Positions 1 through 6,735 are shown, counted from the first letter of the stretch. The stretch is 8,736 bases of DNA from JBNJGT01 sp046496745 (GCA_046496745.1 JAWOGQ010000070.1:1-8736), one strand, 5' to 3'. Notes: generated by a model not told the origin, from the sequence alone. Made by a program: numbers and translations.

Positions 1-14
1 ATCTAAACCAAAAC

Positions 15-22
15 TTTATATT
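15..22 (+). promoter_or_regulatory. TATA box for the first gene
   Basis: The octamer TTTATATT is centred about 26.5 nt upstream of the ATG at 45. In archaea transcription begins roughly 25-27 nt downstream of the TATA centre, so the transcript would start at or next to this ATG. An in-frame ATG at 36 would lie upstream of the predicted transcription start. The upstream BRE is not clear because the window begins only 14 nt before the box. Confidence 0.6.
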
Positions 23-44
23 GCAGTAACCACGCATGTTCCTT

Positions 45-944
45 ATGGTCCATGAACTCCTTCAGCATAATATAATGCAGATCTTGAAGAACCTTGGCCT
101 AGATCCAATAAAGAACCACAAGATAAAAGGTTATGAACTTGACGTCTATGTCGCTTATGATGGTAAAAAGATAGGTTTCATCTGCGAGGAAAACAAGGAT
201 AATCTCAAGGATAATCTCCATGAATGGCACAGCAAGAACGAGGAGATAGGTCTTGACAGTATAGTTCTTACATTCTATGGTGAGATCCCTGACGATGTCA
301 CTCAATTATCAAAAAAACTGGGCACCGTCCAGTTTGATGCAGCAAAAGTGAACCACCTGCTGGAAAAATCCTTTGAGCAAAAGGAAGGCTTTCTCCCGGA
401 ATTCTTCCACGAGTTGGGCATGAATACAGAGGAGTGGGACAAAGAGCAGGAAGAGAAAAAAAAGCAAGAGAAAGAGAAAAAGAAGCTTCGCAGGAAGAAA
501 AAGAAGGAGCAGGAGAAAGAAAGCAAGCTCGAAGCCAAGGAACTCAAGAAAGAGATTGAAAAAGAGCATGAGAGGTCCGAGATTGAAGAGATGGATCAGG
601 TCATTGGTGAAGGTCTTGCTGACGAGATAATAGATGAGAAAAGACAGGAGCTTGATGAAGAGAAGCATAAACAAAAGGAAAGGTTTCACAAGCTGAACTT
701 TTCTATGATAATAATCCTTTCAGTCATAGCATCTGCAACCACCATGCGTATTGCCTTGCTTGATGATGATATAGTCCGGCGTGCGGGCTTTTTGTTCCTT
801 ACACTCCTGCTATTGGGCTTGATTGCAGGTGGCCTGTATTACATGGCAAGAAGATTCATTGAAAAACTCAGTTCTGATCGGATCTCATCCCTTGAGCGCG
901 AGATTGCCCGCTACGAGAGCGAGGAGCAGAAACTCGAGGAGTGA
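45..944 (+). CDS. Membrane-anchored coiled-coil protein with possible degenerate restriction-endonuclease-like N-terminal domain
   Basis: The product is 299 aa counted from the ATG at 45, and I do not recognise it as a named family. Residues 1-~125 look like a compact alpha/beta domain with an ELDVYV strand (E31, D33) followed by a GKKIGFICEEN strand (E48, E49, N50). This layout resembles the D...ExK core of Mrr/Holliday-resolvase-type PD-(D/E)XK nucleases, but the lysine position appears replaced, so a nuclease activity is doubtful. Residues ~129-212 are an extremely Lys/Glu-rich helix, probably a coiled coil. Two hydrophobic segments follow (~219-239 and ~248-267), then a short charged tail. 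A topology with both long termini in the cytosol fits. The start at 45 is chosen because the TATA box at 15-22 predicts a leaderless transcript there; the ATG at 36 would add three residues. The 3' end overlaps the opposing radical SAM gene by 77 bp. The reading frame is real; the function is unknown and the fold assignment is inference. Confidence 0.8.
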   Translation: MVHELLQHNIMQILKNLGLDPIKNHKIKGYELDVYVAYDGKKIGFICEENKDNLKDNLHEWHSKNEEIGLDSIVLTFYGEIPDDVTQLSKKLGTVQFDAAKVNHLLEKSFEQKEGFLPEFFHELGMNTEEWDKEQEEKKKQEKEKKKLRRKKKKEQEKESKLEAKELKKEIEKEHERSEIEEMDQVIGEGLADEIIDEKRQELDEEKHKQKERFHKLNFSMIIILSVIASATTMRIALLDDDIVRRAGFLFLTLLLLGLIAGGLYYMARRFIEKLSSDRISSLEREIARYESEEQKLEE

Positions 945-1641
945 GCATCCCGCATGCAGCTTCAATATCAGTCCCTCTTGAATATCTGATAAAACACTTG
1001 TATTTCTTTATTAGTTGATCCTTGAATTCCTGGCATTCACTTCCTGTGTATCCATTGGAATCATTGAGCCTTATCAGGTTGAAATTTGTCTCAGGACCAA
1101 AATCAAGACGCATCAACTCTCTGATATCTGATTCCCTGTCAGTGATTCCCCTGATCATGCAATACTCTATCATCACTCCCCTTTTTTGGCTGAATTCAAC
1201 AATCTCCTTCACTGAACCCATTGGCACCAGTTTCTTTCGCACCTCATCAAAGGGAGAATGCAATGATATCGCAACATTGTATGACACATCCCTAAGCTTT
1301 TCCAGGTTAACTCCACACGTGGAGACAGTTATCCTTCGCAAAGGCACATCTATCTCTCTTATAGCCTCAGAAACCGCATCAAAATTGAGAAGTGGCTCTC
1401 CTGAACCCATGAAAACAACAGATGTCGGTTTTCCATGAGCGCAGCAGGCATCAAACTGCTCAAGTATCTCATCTGCAGTAAGGTTTCTTACAAAACTGCC
1501 TGACCTGCAGAAAGAGCATCCGACTGGACAGCCTACCTGGCATGACAAGCAGACCGAGATCTTGCCGTTCTTTGTTGGAATGACTACAGCTGAATATCCC
1601 TCAAAATCAAGCCTGATAGTCCCGTCAGCTGAAATTTCCAT
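868..1641 (-). CDS. RlmN/Cfr-like radical SAM adenosine methyltransferase, short form lacking the N-terminal domain
   Basis: This is a 257-aa relative of RlmN/Cfr, the radical SAM enzymes that methylate adenosine (C2 or C8) in 23S rRNA and, for RlmN, tRNA. Visible motifs are the 4Fe-4S motif C38-PVG-C42-SF-C45, the following FVRNLTADEILEQ stretch, the SAM-binding FMGSGEPLLNF at 77-87, ITVSTCGV at 104-111, AISLHSP at 124-130, and SRGTDIEAAC at 221-230. Both catalytic cysteines appear to be present: C31, seven residues before the cluster as in E. coli C118, and C230, matching C355. E. coli RlmN is 384 aa; here the ~90-residue N-terminal RNA-binding domain is absent and the core is also shorter, so the substrate may differ. 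The start at 1641 is supported by a TATA box at 1664-1671. The Arg/Ser-rich tail after C230 is encoded antisense to the coiled-coil gene's last 77 bp. Family assignment is firm; RlmN versus Cfr specificity is not decided. Confidence 0.9.
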   Translation of the reverse strand: MEISADGTIRLDFEGYSAVVIPTKNGKISVCLSCQVGCPVGCSFCRSGSFVRNLTADEILEQFDACCAHGKPTSVVFMGSGEPLLNFDAVSEAIREIDVPLRRITVSTCGVNLEKLRDVSYNVAISLHSPFDEVRKKLVPMGSVKEIVEFSQKRGVMIEYCMIRGITDRESDIRELMRLDFGPETNFNLIRLNDSNGYTGSECQEFKDQLIKKYKCFIRYSRGTDIEAACGMLTPRVSAPRSRSGQSRAQGMRSDQN

Positions 1642-1663
1642 GCATCACAGGATATGATTATTT

Positions 1664-1671
1664 TATATAAA
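1664..1671 (-). promoter_or_regulatory. TATA box for the RlmN-like gene
   Basis: On the minus strand the bases read TTTATATA, centred about 26.5 nt upstream of the ATG whose first base is 1641. This predicts a leaderless mRNA. It shares a 72-bp divergent intergenic region with the promoter of the permease-mnmH operon; the two boxes are only about 20 bp apart, so the two polymerase complexes may compete. Confidence 0.65.
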
Positions 1672-1682
1672 GCTTGGCAAAT

Positions 1683-1692
1683 CTTTAAATAT
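1683..1692 (+). promoter_or_regulatory. BRE/TATA promoter of the permease-mnmH operon
   Basis: CTTTAAATAT is directly preceded by GCAAAT (1677-1682), which fits the archaeal BRE consensus RNWAAW. The box centre is 26-27 nt upstream of the ATG at 1714, predicting a leaderless transcript. The box lies inside the longest open frame, which begins at 1654, arguing strongly that the protein does not start there. Confidence 0.65.
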
Positions 1693-1713
1693 CCTGCCAA
1701 CTTTTTTCATGGA

Positions 1714-2712
1714 ATGGACGAGAATGAGCGCTTCAGGAAATACTTTGCAACAGCTATTGTCCTGATACTTATAGTCCTTGCACTTTATGCTTTCTTTCCA
1801 TACCTTAATGGCCTTTTTGGTGCAGTCATCCTTTATACCCTCTTCAGGCCGTTATATATCTATCTCCACCTCTACATGCGACCCGGGTTTGCTGCAAGCC
1901 TCATCATCCTTCTGACATTTTTTATATTCCTTGTCCCTATAATTTTCATAGCTTCAATCCTTATTGGAGAGATTGGTGCAATTATCCAGAGTTCCCGTTT
2001 TTTCCTGGATAATCTGGGCAACCTTGGTGATCTTATACCAAACATAGATGTGAAGGATATTATCCTTGATGAGATAAATAAGGCAGGTCTATATCTCCGT
2101 GATGCATTGATGACAACACTCAGAGGTGTTGGCTCTATGCTGATTACAATCTTCATAATGTACGTCATTCTCTTTTATCTTCTGATAAACACCAACAAAC
2201 TGAAGAAAAATGTATGTAGTGTCATTCCATTCAATCCAAGAAACGGCCAGAAACTGATTGACGAGTTCTCCCGGGTGACATACTCGACAGTGATCTCTAC
2301 CGGTCTTATTGCAGTAATACAGGGCGCGCTTTTGACAATCGGATTTCTTGTATTTGGTATCAATGGCGCATTTGTCTGGGGTATTGTGGGAATTATCCTT
2401 TCCTTCCTGCCAGTTGTGGGCATACCCATTCTCTGGATTCCAGCAGGAATAATCCAGCTCGTAAGCCAGGACTATACAGCAGGTATAGGTATTCTTATAT
2501 GGGGTTTTATCATATCAAACATTGATAATGTCCTGCGTCCTGCCTTGCAGAGAAGGTTCGGTGCAATCCACCCCATCATCTCAATAGTGGGTGTTTTCAT
2601 GGGGCTTAATATGTTCGGTCTGCTGGGGATAATAATAGGTCCTCTACTGCTTTCCTACCTCGCGCTTACCCTCAGGATGTTCAATGAGGAATTCATTCAA
2701 GTGAAAACATGA
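1714..2712 (+). CDS. AI-2E transporter family (UPF0118/PerM-like) membrane permease
   Basis: This polytopic inner-membrane protein is 332 aa from the ATG at 1714. The family includes TqsA (autoinducer-2 export), PerM and Na+/H+ antiporter-type members, so the substrate cannot be read from the family name. Hydrophobic segments lie at about 12-48, 60-84, 136-158, 195-248 (two or three passes), 254-273 and 283-318. Family hallmarks in the C-terminal half are FLPVVGIPILWIPAG at 231-245, DNVLRP at 271-276, HP at 286-287 and GLLGIIIGPLLL at 302-313. The soluble loop at ~90-135 between membrane segments is also typical. The frame is open upstream to an ATG at 1654, which would add 20 residues, but the promoter at 1677-1692 sits inside that extension, so 1714 is preferred. 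Its stop codon overlaps the mnmH start (ATGA), implying translational coupling. Family membership is secure; substrate and direction are unknown. Confidence 0.9.
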   Translation: MDENERFRKYFATAIVLILIVLALYAFFPYLNGLFGAVILYTLFRPLYIYLHLYMRPGFAASLIILLTFFIFLVPIIFIASILIGEIGAIIQSSRFFLDNLGNLGDLIPNIDVKDIILDEINKAGLYLRDALMTTLRGVGSMLITIFIMYVILFYLLINTNKLKKNVCSVIPFNPRNGQKLIDEFSRVTYSTVISTGLIAVIQGALLTIGFLVFGINGAFVWGIVGIILSFLPVVGIPILWIPAGIIQLVSQDYTAGIGILIWGFIISNIDNVLRPALQRRFGAIHPIISIVGVFMGLNMFGLLGIIIGPLLLSYLALTLRMFNEEFIQVKT

Positions 2713-3671
2713 AAGTAACAGATATAAAAGATGCAGTGATCGTAGACACCCGGAGTCCAGCCGAATTCGAGCATGACCATATCCCAGGCGCAGTTAATAT
2801 ACCAATATTTGAGAACAACGAGCGCCATGAGATAGGCAAGCTCTACAAGGCAAATCAGGAAAAAGCCTTTGACCTTGGAATAGAATATTATTCCCGTAAG
2901 TTGCCACATCTTTGTGAAGACCTGAAGAAGCTTCCCAGGAAAACTATCGTAATCTATTGTTGGAGAGGAGGCATGCGGAGCCGTGCCATAACCCAGCTTG
3001 CTCAGCTTCTGGGGCATGATGCCCACCAGCTTGAAGGAGGTTACAAATCATACAGGGAATACGTCCGTGAGACACTCTATTCGCTTGAACCTCGCTTTGT
3101 TGTCCTTTACGGCCTTGCAGGATGCGGCAAGACTGACCTGATCAAGAAACTACATCCCGCAATCGACCTTGAAGGCTATGCAGCTCACAGGAGTTCAGTC
3201 TTTGGAGCAATAGGCCTGAAGCCAAACTCACAGAAGATGTTTGAGAGCCTTCTCCTTCATGATCTTCTCAAATACAAGGACGAGCCTTACATCTTTGTTG
3301 AAGGAGAAAGCCGCAAGATAGGGGATCTTTTCATCCCTCAGAACATTTTTGCAGCCATGGGAAAAGGCATAGCAATCAATGTGACCAGTTCTCTGGAAGA
3401 GAGATCCAGACGCATAGTCAGGGACTATTTCACCCATGGTGAAGATGAGAAGATAAAATCCATCATTTGGGAGCTTCGCCAGCGCCTGACAAAAGAAACA
3501 GCCCAGCATCTTATTGAGCTTGTTGACCGCAAGGAATATCATGAAGTATCAAAGATTCTTCTAAGGGATTATTATGATTCCAGATATAGCAAGTATCTTG
3601 AGCAGTTCACTTATAGCCTTGAATTTGATGTAGACAATGACGACATTGAATCTATTTATCGTATTCTTTGA
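2709..3671 (+). CDS. mnmH: tRNA 2-selenouridine synthase (rhodanese + P-loop fusion)
   Basis: MnmH/SelU replaces sulfur by selenium in 2-thiouridine at the wobble position U34 of certain tRNAs, using selenophosphate; in bacteria it works through a geranylated intermediate. The 320-aa product carries an N-terminal rhodanese domain (~1-120) with DTRSPAEF at 13-20, HIPGAVNIP at 24-32 and the active-site loop CWRGGMRS at 84-91, whose C84 corresponds to the catalytic cysteine. A C-terminal nucleotide-binding domain follows, with the P-loop GLAGCGKT at 135-142. Length is a little below the ~360 aa of bacterial enzymes. Methanogens studied so far are known to carry the two domains on separate proteins, so a fused form is noteworthy here. 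The start overlaps the permease stop by ATGA, with only a weak GTGA four bases upstream. The last 20 bp overlap the opposing ABC permease gene. Function implies a selenophosphate synthetase elsewhere in the genome. Confidence 0.93.
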   Translation: MKVTDIKDAVIVDTRSPAEFEHDHIPGAVNIPIFENNERHEIGKLYKANQEKAFDLGIEYYSRKLPHLCEDLKKLPRKTIVIYCWRGGMRSRAITQLAQLLGHDAHQLEGGYKSYREYVRETLYSLEPRFVVLYGLAGCGKTDLIKKLHPAIDLEGYAAHRSSVFGAIGLKPNSQKMFESLLLHDLLKYKDEPYIFVEGESRKIGDLFIPQNIFAAMGKGIAINVTSSLEERSRRIVRDYFTHGEDEKIKSIIWELRQRLTKETAQHLIELVDRKEYHEVSKILLRDYYDSRYSKYLEQFTYSLEFDVDNDDIESIYRIL

Positions 3672-5706
3672 ACTCTTCGATTGCCTTGTTAAGATACTTG
3701 AGGGTCTTTCTCTTTGATCGTGTCGTGTATAGCTGTTCTGCGAGTGATTCATTACCTAGCTTCTTTCCGATCCAGTCTGCGTAAAGATTCTTGTTCATCC
3801 CTACATACCTGTAGAAATCCTTTCCTTTCTGTTCCTGTATGTGATCCCTTAATTCCTCGAGATTTTTTATTTTCTTGCTGTCTTTTGTCGTGAAATATTT
3901 TGAAGCCGGAAGCTTTTTCATGCGCTCGTGAAGCTCTTCGAGATCCCTGCTTCTTATAACTCTCTTTACATCCCTTCGCGCGATGTAGCCTGAGAACCGA
4001 AGCATTATATGCCTCTTGACAAGCTTGTATAAGCCCACCATCGCGACGCATAAACCGATGCAGATCACAAAAAGCATGAGTAACTGATGTTGCATGCCTG
4101 AGAAACTCACCTTATGGATTAATGCTTTTCTCAAGAGATCACTTGATACATAGAATGGATTATACAAACTTATGAGATTGGCTATATGGAAAGGCATCCT
4201 TTCCAGGGGAAATATCAGGTCTGAAAGGAATATCATTATGGATATAAGGCTTATCGCAGAGAGCATGCTGGTCTCTCCTGCCTGTGAGAATATCCCTATC
4301 AGCATCCCTATGAGTATGAATATGGAGGCGCTGATGAGAAGGATCAGTAATGTCACAGAAAGATTGGTGAGAACATCCTTCTTGAAGAAATAAGCATAAA
4401 CTCCTATGATGAACGAAGCTTCAAAGAAGATGATCGTGAGTGTAGTAAGAAAAGTCCCGAAGAGGAAAGTGGAATCCCGTGTCGGAGTAACGAAATTCCT
4501 GAAATAAGCCTGTGAGAATTTCTCCATCAACATCAAAGATGATGCAAGCAAGACTCCTATGAAGGTAAAGATAAGGATGATAAGGTATGGGAAATAGAAA
4601 TTAAGCTGCGTGTCCTCTGCAATGACAGGCTCCACTTTCTGGTCAATTGGAGATATGATCGTTTCCAGGTCAGTTACATCCGTGCTTTCTATGTTAGCAC
4701 TTATCATAAGAAAAGTATCCTGTATCTGCATCACTCTTTCGAGGTTCTTTGCATTCAGTGTCTCAATCTGATCAACCCTGTCCAGGGCATGCCCCCTTTT
4801 CTGGTCTATCGAATTGAGAAGGGACTTGACTGCAGAGAGATTTCCCTTCACCTGGTCTATCCTTTCATTGAAAGAGTCCCTGCTTGAATTGTACTCCTCG
4901 TAGAAATCCTCCTCAAGACCGAGCACGCTGCCTTCTGTATTACTAAGTATGGATTGTATCTCTGAGTATTCGCTTTCATTGATCTTTGAATCATTGCGCA
5001 GCCCAGAAGCGATAGAATCAATATCACTGATCATCTTTTCAGTATCAGCAACAAGGTCCTCAAAGGGTTGCTCCATATCACTGAGAACAGAATTTATCCT
5101 GAGTGAATCAACATCAATATCAGTCCCGACATCAGTGGAGAAATCAAGCACTGTACGTAGTTCTGTAAGTCCTTCTGCAAGTTCCTTATTTCCCTCGGTA
5201 AGTTCATTCACCACACTTGCCTTGGCTTTCAGTTCACCTGTTGTGCTGTTAAGCTTGGACAGAACCTCTGAAGTGAGGCCTGAGCTGTATTCCTTTGCTT
5301 TCTCATTGAAATCAGCAGTTATACTCTGCACAACAGACCTGAAAAAATTGACCTGCGAGTTATCCACAAGATAGCGTATCTCATTCTTCTTGTTGTTCTC
5401 TATCTCAAACTCTTCCGGAAAGATTATGCATATATGTATATTTCCCTGACCTATGGCATCACGGCAGTCCTCCTCATCATCATAAAAATTGAGAGTATAG
5501 TTATCATTATCAAGAAGGTTTACAAAATCTCCTGTAAGGTTTCCACCTTCTATATATCCTACCTTTATCTGGCCTTCTTCAGATGTATTGAACGCAAGAC
5601 CCACAGCAACCATTATAATGATAGGTAAGATCAGGAGTATAAGTGCGGAAGATTTCGACCGGATGATAAGCTTCAGGTTACGCTTGATAATTGCAGCAAT
5701 CTTCAT
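3652..5706 (-). CDS. ABC-2 type exporter permease with large extracytoplasmic coiled-coil domain and C-terminal DUF5752-like extension
   Basis: This 684-aa membrane subunit of an ABC exporter is partnered by the ATPase directly upstream. Architecture: a first transmembrane helix at ~20-39; an external domain at ~40-368; transmembrane helices at about 369-393, 413-438, 449-473, 480-499 and 541-562; and a ~120-residue charged cytosolic tail. The external domain opens with a pattern typical of ABC2_membrane_3 proteins (VGYIEGGN, then IHICIIFPEEF at 90-100) and continues as long polar helices at ~130-350, somewhat like YhgE/Pip-type permeases. Tail residues ~603-680 contain KNLEELRDHI, DFYRYV, YADWIGKKLGNESLAEQL, a pattern resembling archaeal DUF5752 (my recollection, not searched). 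The start is supported by a GAGGG ribosome site nine bases upstream and an ATGA overlap with the ATPase stop. The 3' end overlaps mnmH by 20 bp. Exported substrate unknown; lipid, polymer or drug are all possible. Confidence 0.88.
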   Translation of the reverse strand: MKIAAIIKRNLKLIIRSKSSALILLILPIIIMVAVGLAFNTSEEGQIKVGYIEGGNLTGDFVNLLDNDNYTLNFYDDEEDCRDAIGQGNIHICIIFPEEFEIENNKKNEIRYLVDNSQVNFFRSVVQSITADFNEKAKEYSSGLTSEVLSKLNSTTGELKAKASVVNELTEGNKELAEGLTELRTVLDFSTDVGTDIDVDSLRINSVLSDMEQPFEDLVADTEKMISDIDSIASGLRNDSKINESEYSEIQSILSNTEGSVLGLEEDFYEEYNSSRDSFNERIDQVKGNLSAVKSLLNSIDQKRGHALDRVDQIETLNAKNLERVMQIQDTFLMISANIESTDVTDLETIISPIDQKVEPVIAEDTQLNFYFPYLIILIFTFIGVLLASSLMLMEKFSQAYFRNFVTPTRDSTFLFGTFLTTLTIIFFEASFIIGVYAYFFKKDVLTNLSVTLLILLISASIFILIGMLIGIFSQAGETSMLSAISLISIMIFLSDLIFPLERMPFHIANLISLYNPFYVSSDLLRKALIHKVSFSGMQHQLLMLFVICIGLCVAMVGLYKLVKRHIMLRFSGYIARRDVKRVIRSRDLEELHERMKKLPASKYFTTKDSKKIKNLEELRDHIQEQKGKDFYRYVGMNKNLYADWIGKKLGNESLAEQLYTTRSKRKTLKYLNKAIEEFKEYDK

Positions 5707-6671
5707 GTTGAGTATCCCTCGTTTATGGTCTCCAACACATCCTGCAATGAAGGGTCAGTTACTGTTATGTCCTGCAGGTCATACCCTGCTTTTAATATGA
5801 ATTTCAAAGCCTCTTCAACGTTTGCAGAGCGTATCATCAGTTTCCTTCCATGGACCTGGCAGCCTGTTATCTTGAGTGATTCCTTATTCTGCAGTTCCTC
5901 GATTATCTCATCATAATCCTTTTCTGCCTGGATCGAGATCTCCTGTTCTTTAGCATAGTATCTTTTGATCTCACTCGGACTTTCCGTGATAGTGATCTCA
6001 GAATTATAGAGTATTGATATCCTGTCGCAATAGCTTTCCAGCTCATCCAGGAAATGACTGGAAAGTATTATGGTGGTCCCTTTCTTGTTTATCTCCCTTA
6101 TGAAATTCCACATCTCCTTACGAAGGATCGGGTCAAGATTTGATGTAGGCTCATCAAGGATAAGTATCTTCGGATCATGTATCAGGGCGCAGGCAATATC
6201 AAGTCGCTTTTGCATCCCTCCTGAAAGTGCACCAGCAGCAACTTTCCTTGAATCATTGAGTTTCATTAGATGTAGCAGGATATCAATATTTGTCTGTCTC
6301 ACGCTTTTTGGAAGATTATAGAGCCTTCCGAAGTAATCAAGATTTTCGTAAGTGGTAAGTTTCGAATAGATAGAAGGTTCCTGGCTCGAGAACCCAAACA
6401 TAGTCTTTATGTCGTGAGGGTCTGAAAAGATTGAGCGGTACTGCTTGCTGTCCTTGATATTGAGCAGGTGCTCCATCTTGAAAAGGATGTCTCCCATCTC
6501 AGGCTGCAGAAATCCGATCATCGCATTGAGCAATGTGGTCTTTCCTGAACCGCTCATGCCGATGATACCCAGTATCTCTCCTGATAATATATCAAGGTTG
6601 ATATCATTCAGGATGGTCTTATTAGCAAAACGCTTTGTGATGTTCACCATCCTTATGGCTGCCTCGGTCAT
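5703..6671 (-). CDS. ABC transporter ATP-binding protein (ABC-2 exporter subunit)
   Basis: This 322-aa cytosolic ATPase powers the permease encoded next to it. All nucleotide-binding motifs are intact: Walker A GMSGSGKT at 38-45, Q-loop Q97, signature LSGGMQKR at 149-156, Walker B ILILDEP at 169-175 with catalytic E174, D-loop SNLD at 177-180, and switch H206. Residues ~240-322 form the C-terminal extra domain common in DrrA/NatA-type ATPases (DUF4162-like), ending in DPSLQDVLETI. Only one ATPase gene is present, so a homodimer with two permease copies is likely. The start at 6671 is supported by a BRE/TATA promoter whose centre lies 26.5 nt upstream; the transcript should be leaderless and continue into the permease, whose ATG overlaps this stop codon by four bases. 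No sequence feature names the substrate. Confidence 0.95.
   Translation of the reverse strand: MTEAAIRMVNITKRFANKTILNDINLDILSGEILGIIGMSGSGKTTLLNAMIGFLQPEMGDILFKMEHLLNIKDSKQYRSIFSDPHDIKTMFGFSSQEPSIYSKLTTYENLDYFGRLYNLPKSVRQTNIDILLHLMKLNDSRKVAAGALSGGMQKRLDIACALIHDPKILILDEPTSNLDPILRKEMWNFIREINKKGTTIILSSHFLDELESYCDRISILYNSEITITESPSEIKRYYAKEQEISIQAEKDYDEIIEELQNKESLKITGCQVHGRKLMIRSANVEEALKFILKAGYDLQDITVTDPSLQDVLETINEGYST
5716..5720 (-). promoter_or_regulatory. Shine-Dalgarno-like GAGGG for the ABC permease
   Basis: On the minus strand GAGGG lies nine bases before the permease ATG, within the last codons of the ATPase gene. It is the clearest ribosome-binding motif in the window. Its presence before an operon-internal gene, but not clearly before any operon-first gene, fits leaderless initiation for first genes and SD-aided re-initiation inside operons. 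Confidence 0.45.
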
Positions 6672-6693
6672 CCTTATTTTATGGTAATATGGG

Positions 6694-6707
6694 TTTTTAA
6701 ATTTACC
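6694..6707 (-). promoter_or_regulatory. BRE/TATA promoter of the ABC exporter operon
   Basis: On the minus strand GGTAAA (6707-6702), a full match to the BRE consensus RNWAAW, is followed at once by TTTAAAAA (6701-6694). The TATA centre is 26.5 nt from the ATG at 6671, predicting a leaderless mRNA. This is the best-formed promoter in the window. It faces away from the promoter of the VTT-like gene. Confidence 0.7.
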
Positions 6708-6735
6708 TATTCACTGGTCAATAGTTCACACAAGT

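Noticed and set aside
441..600. Long purine-rich stretch with an A8 run (456-463), possibly H-DNA or a frameshift site
   Set aside because: It is explained by the Lys/Glu codons of the coiled coil; the frame stays open on both sides, and no second frame is extended by slippage in a useful way.
996..1015. T-rich stretch (TGTATTTCTTTATT) as a terminator for the first gene
   Set aside because: Archaeal terminators are T-rich, but this run is interrupted and lies in coding sequence of the opposing gene; too weak to annotate without transcript data.
1022..1438. 138-codon frame on the plus strand
   Set aside because: It lies wholly opposite the well-supported radical SAM gene, has no promoter, and its product has no recognisable features.
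4949..5374. 141-codon Ser-rich frame on the plus strand
   Set aside because: It is antisense to the permease external domain; the Ser richness is the mirror of the Glu/Ser/Leu-rich helices. No promoter or motif supports it.
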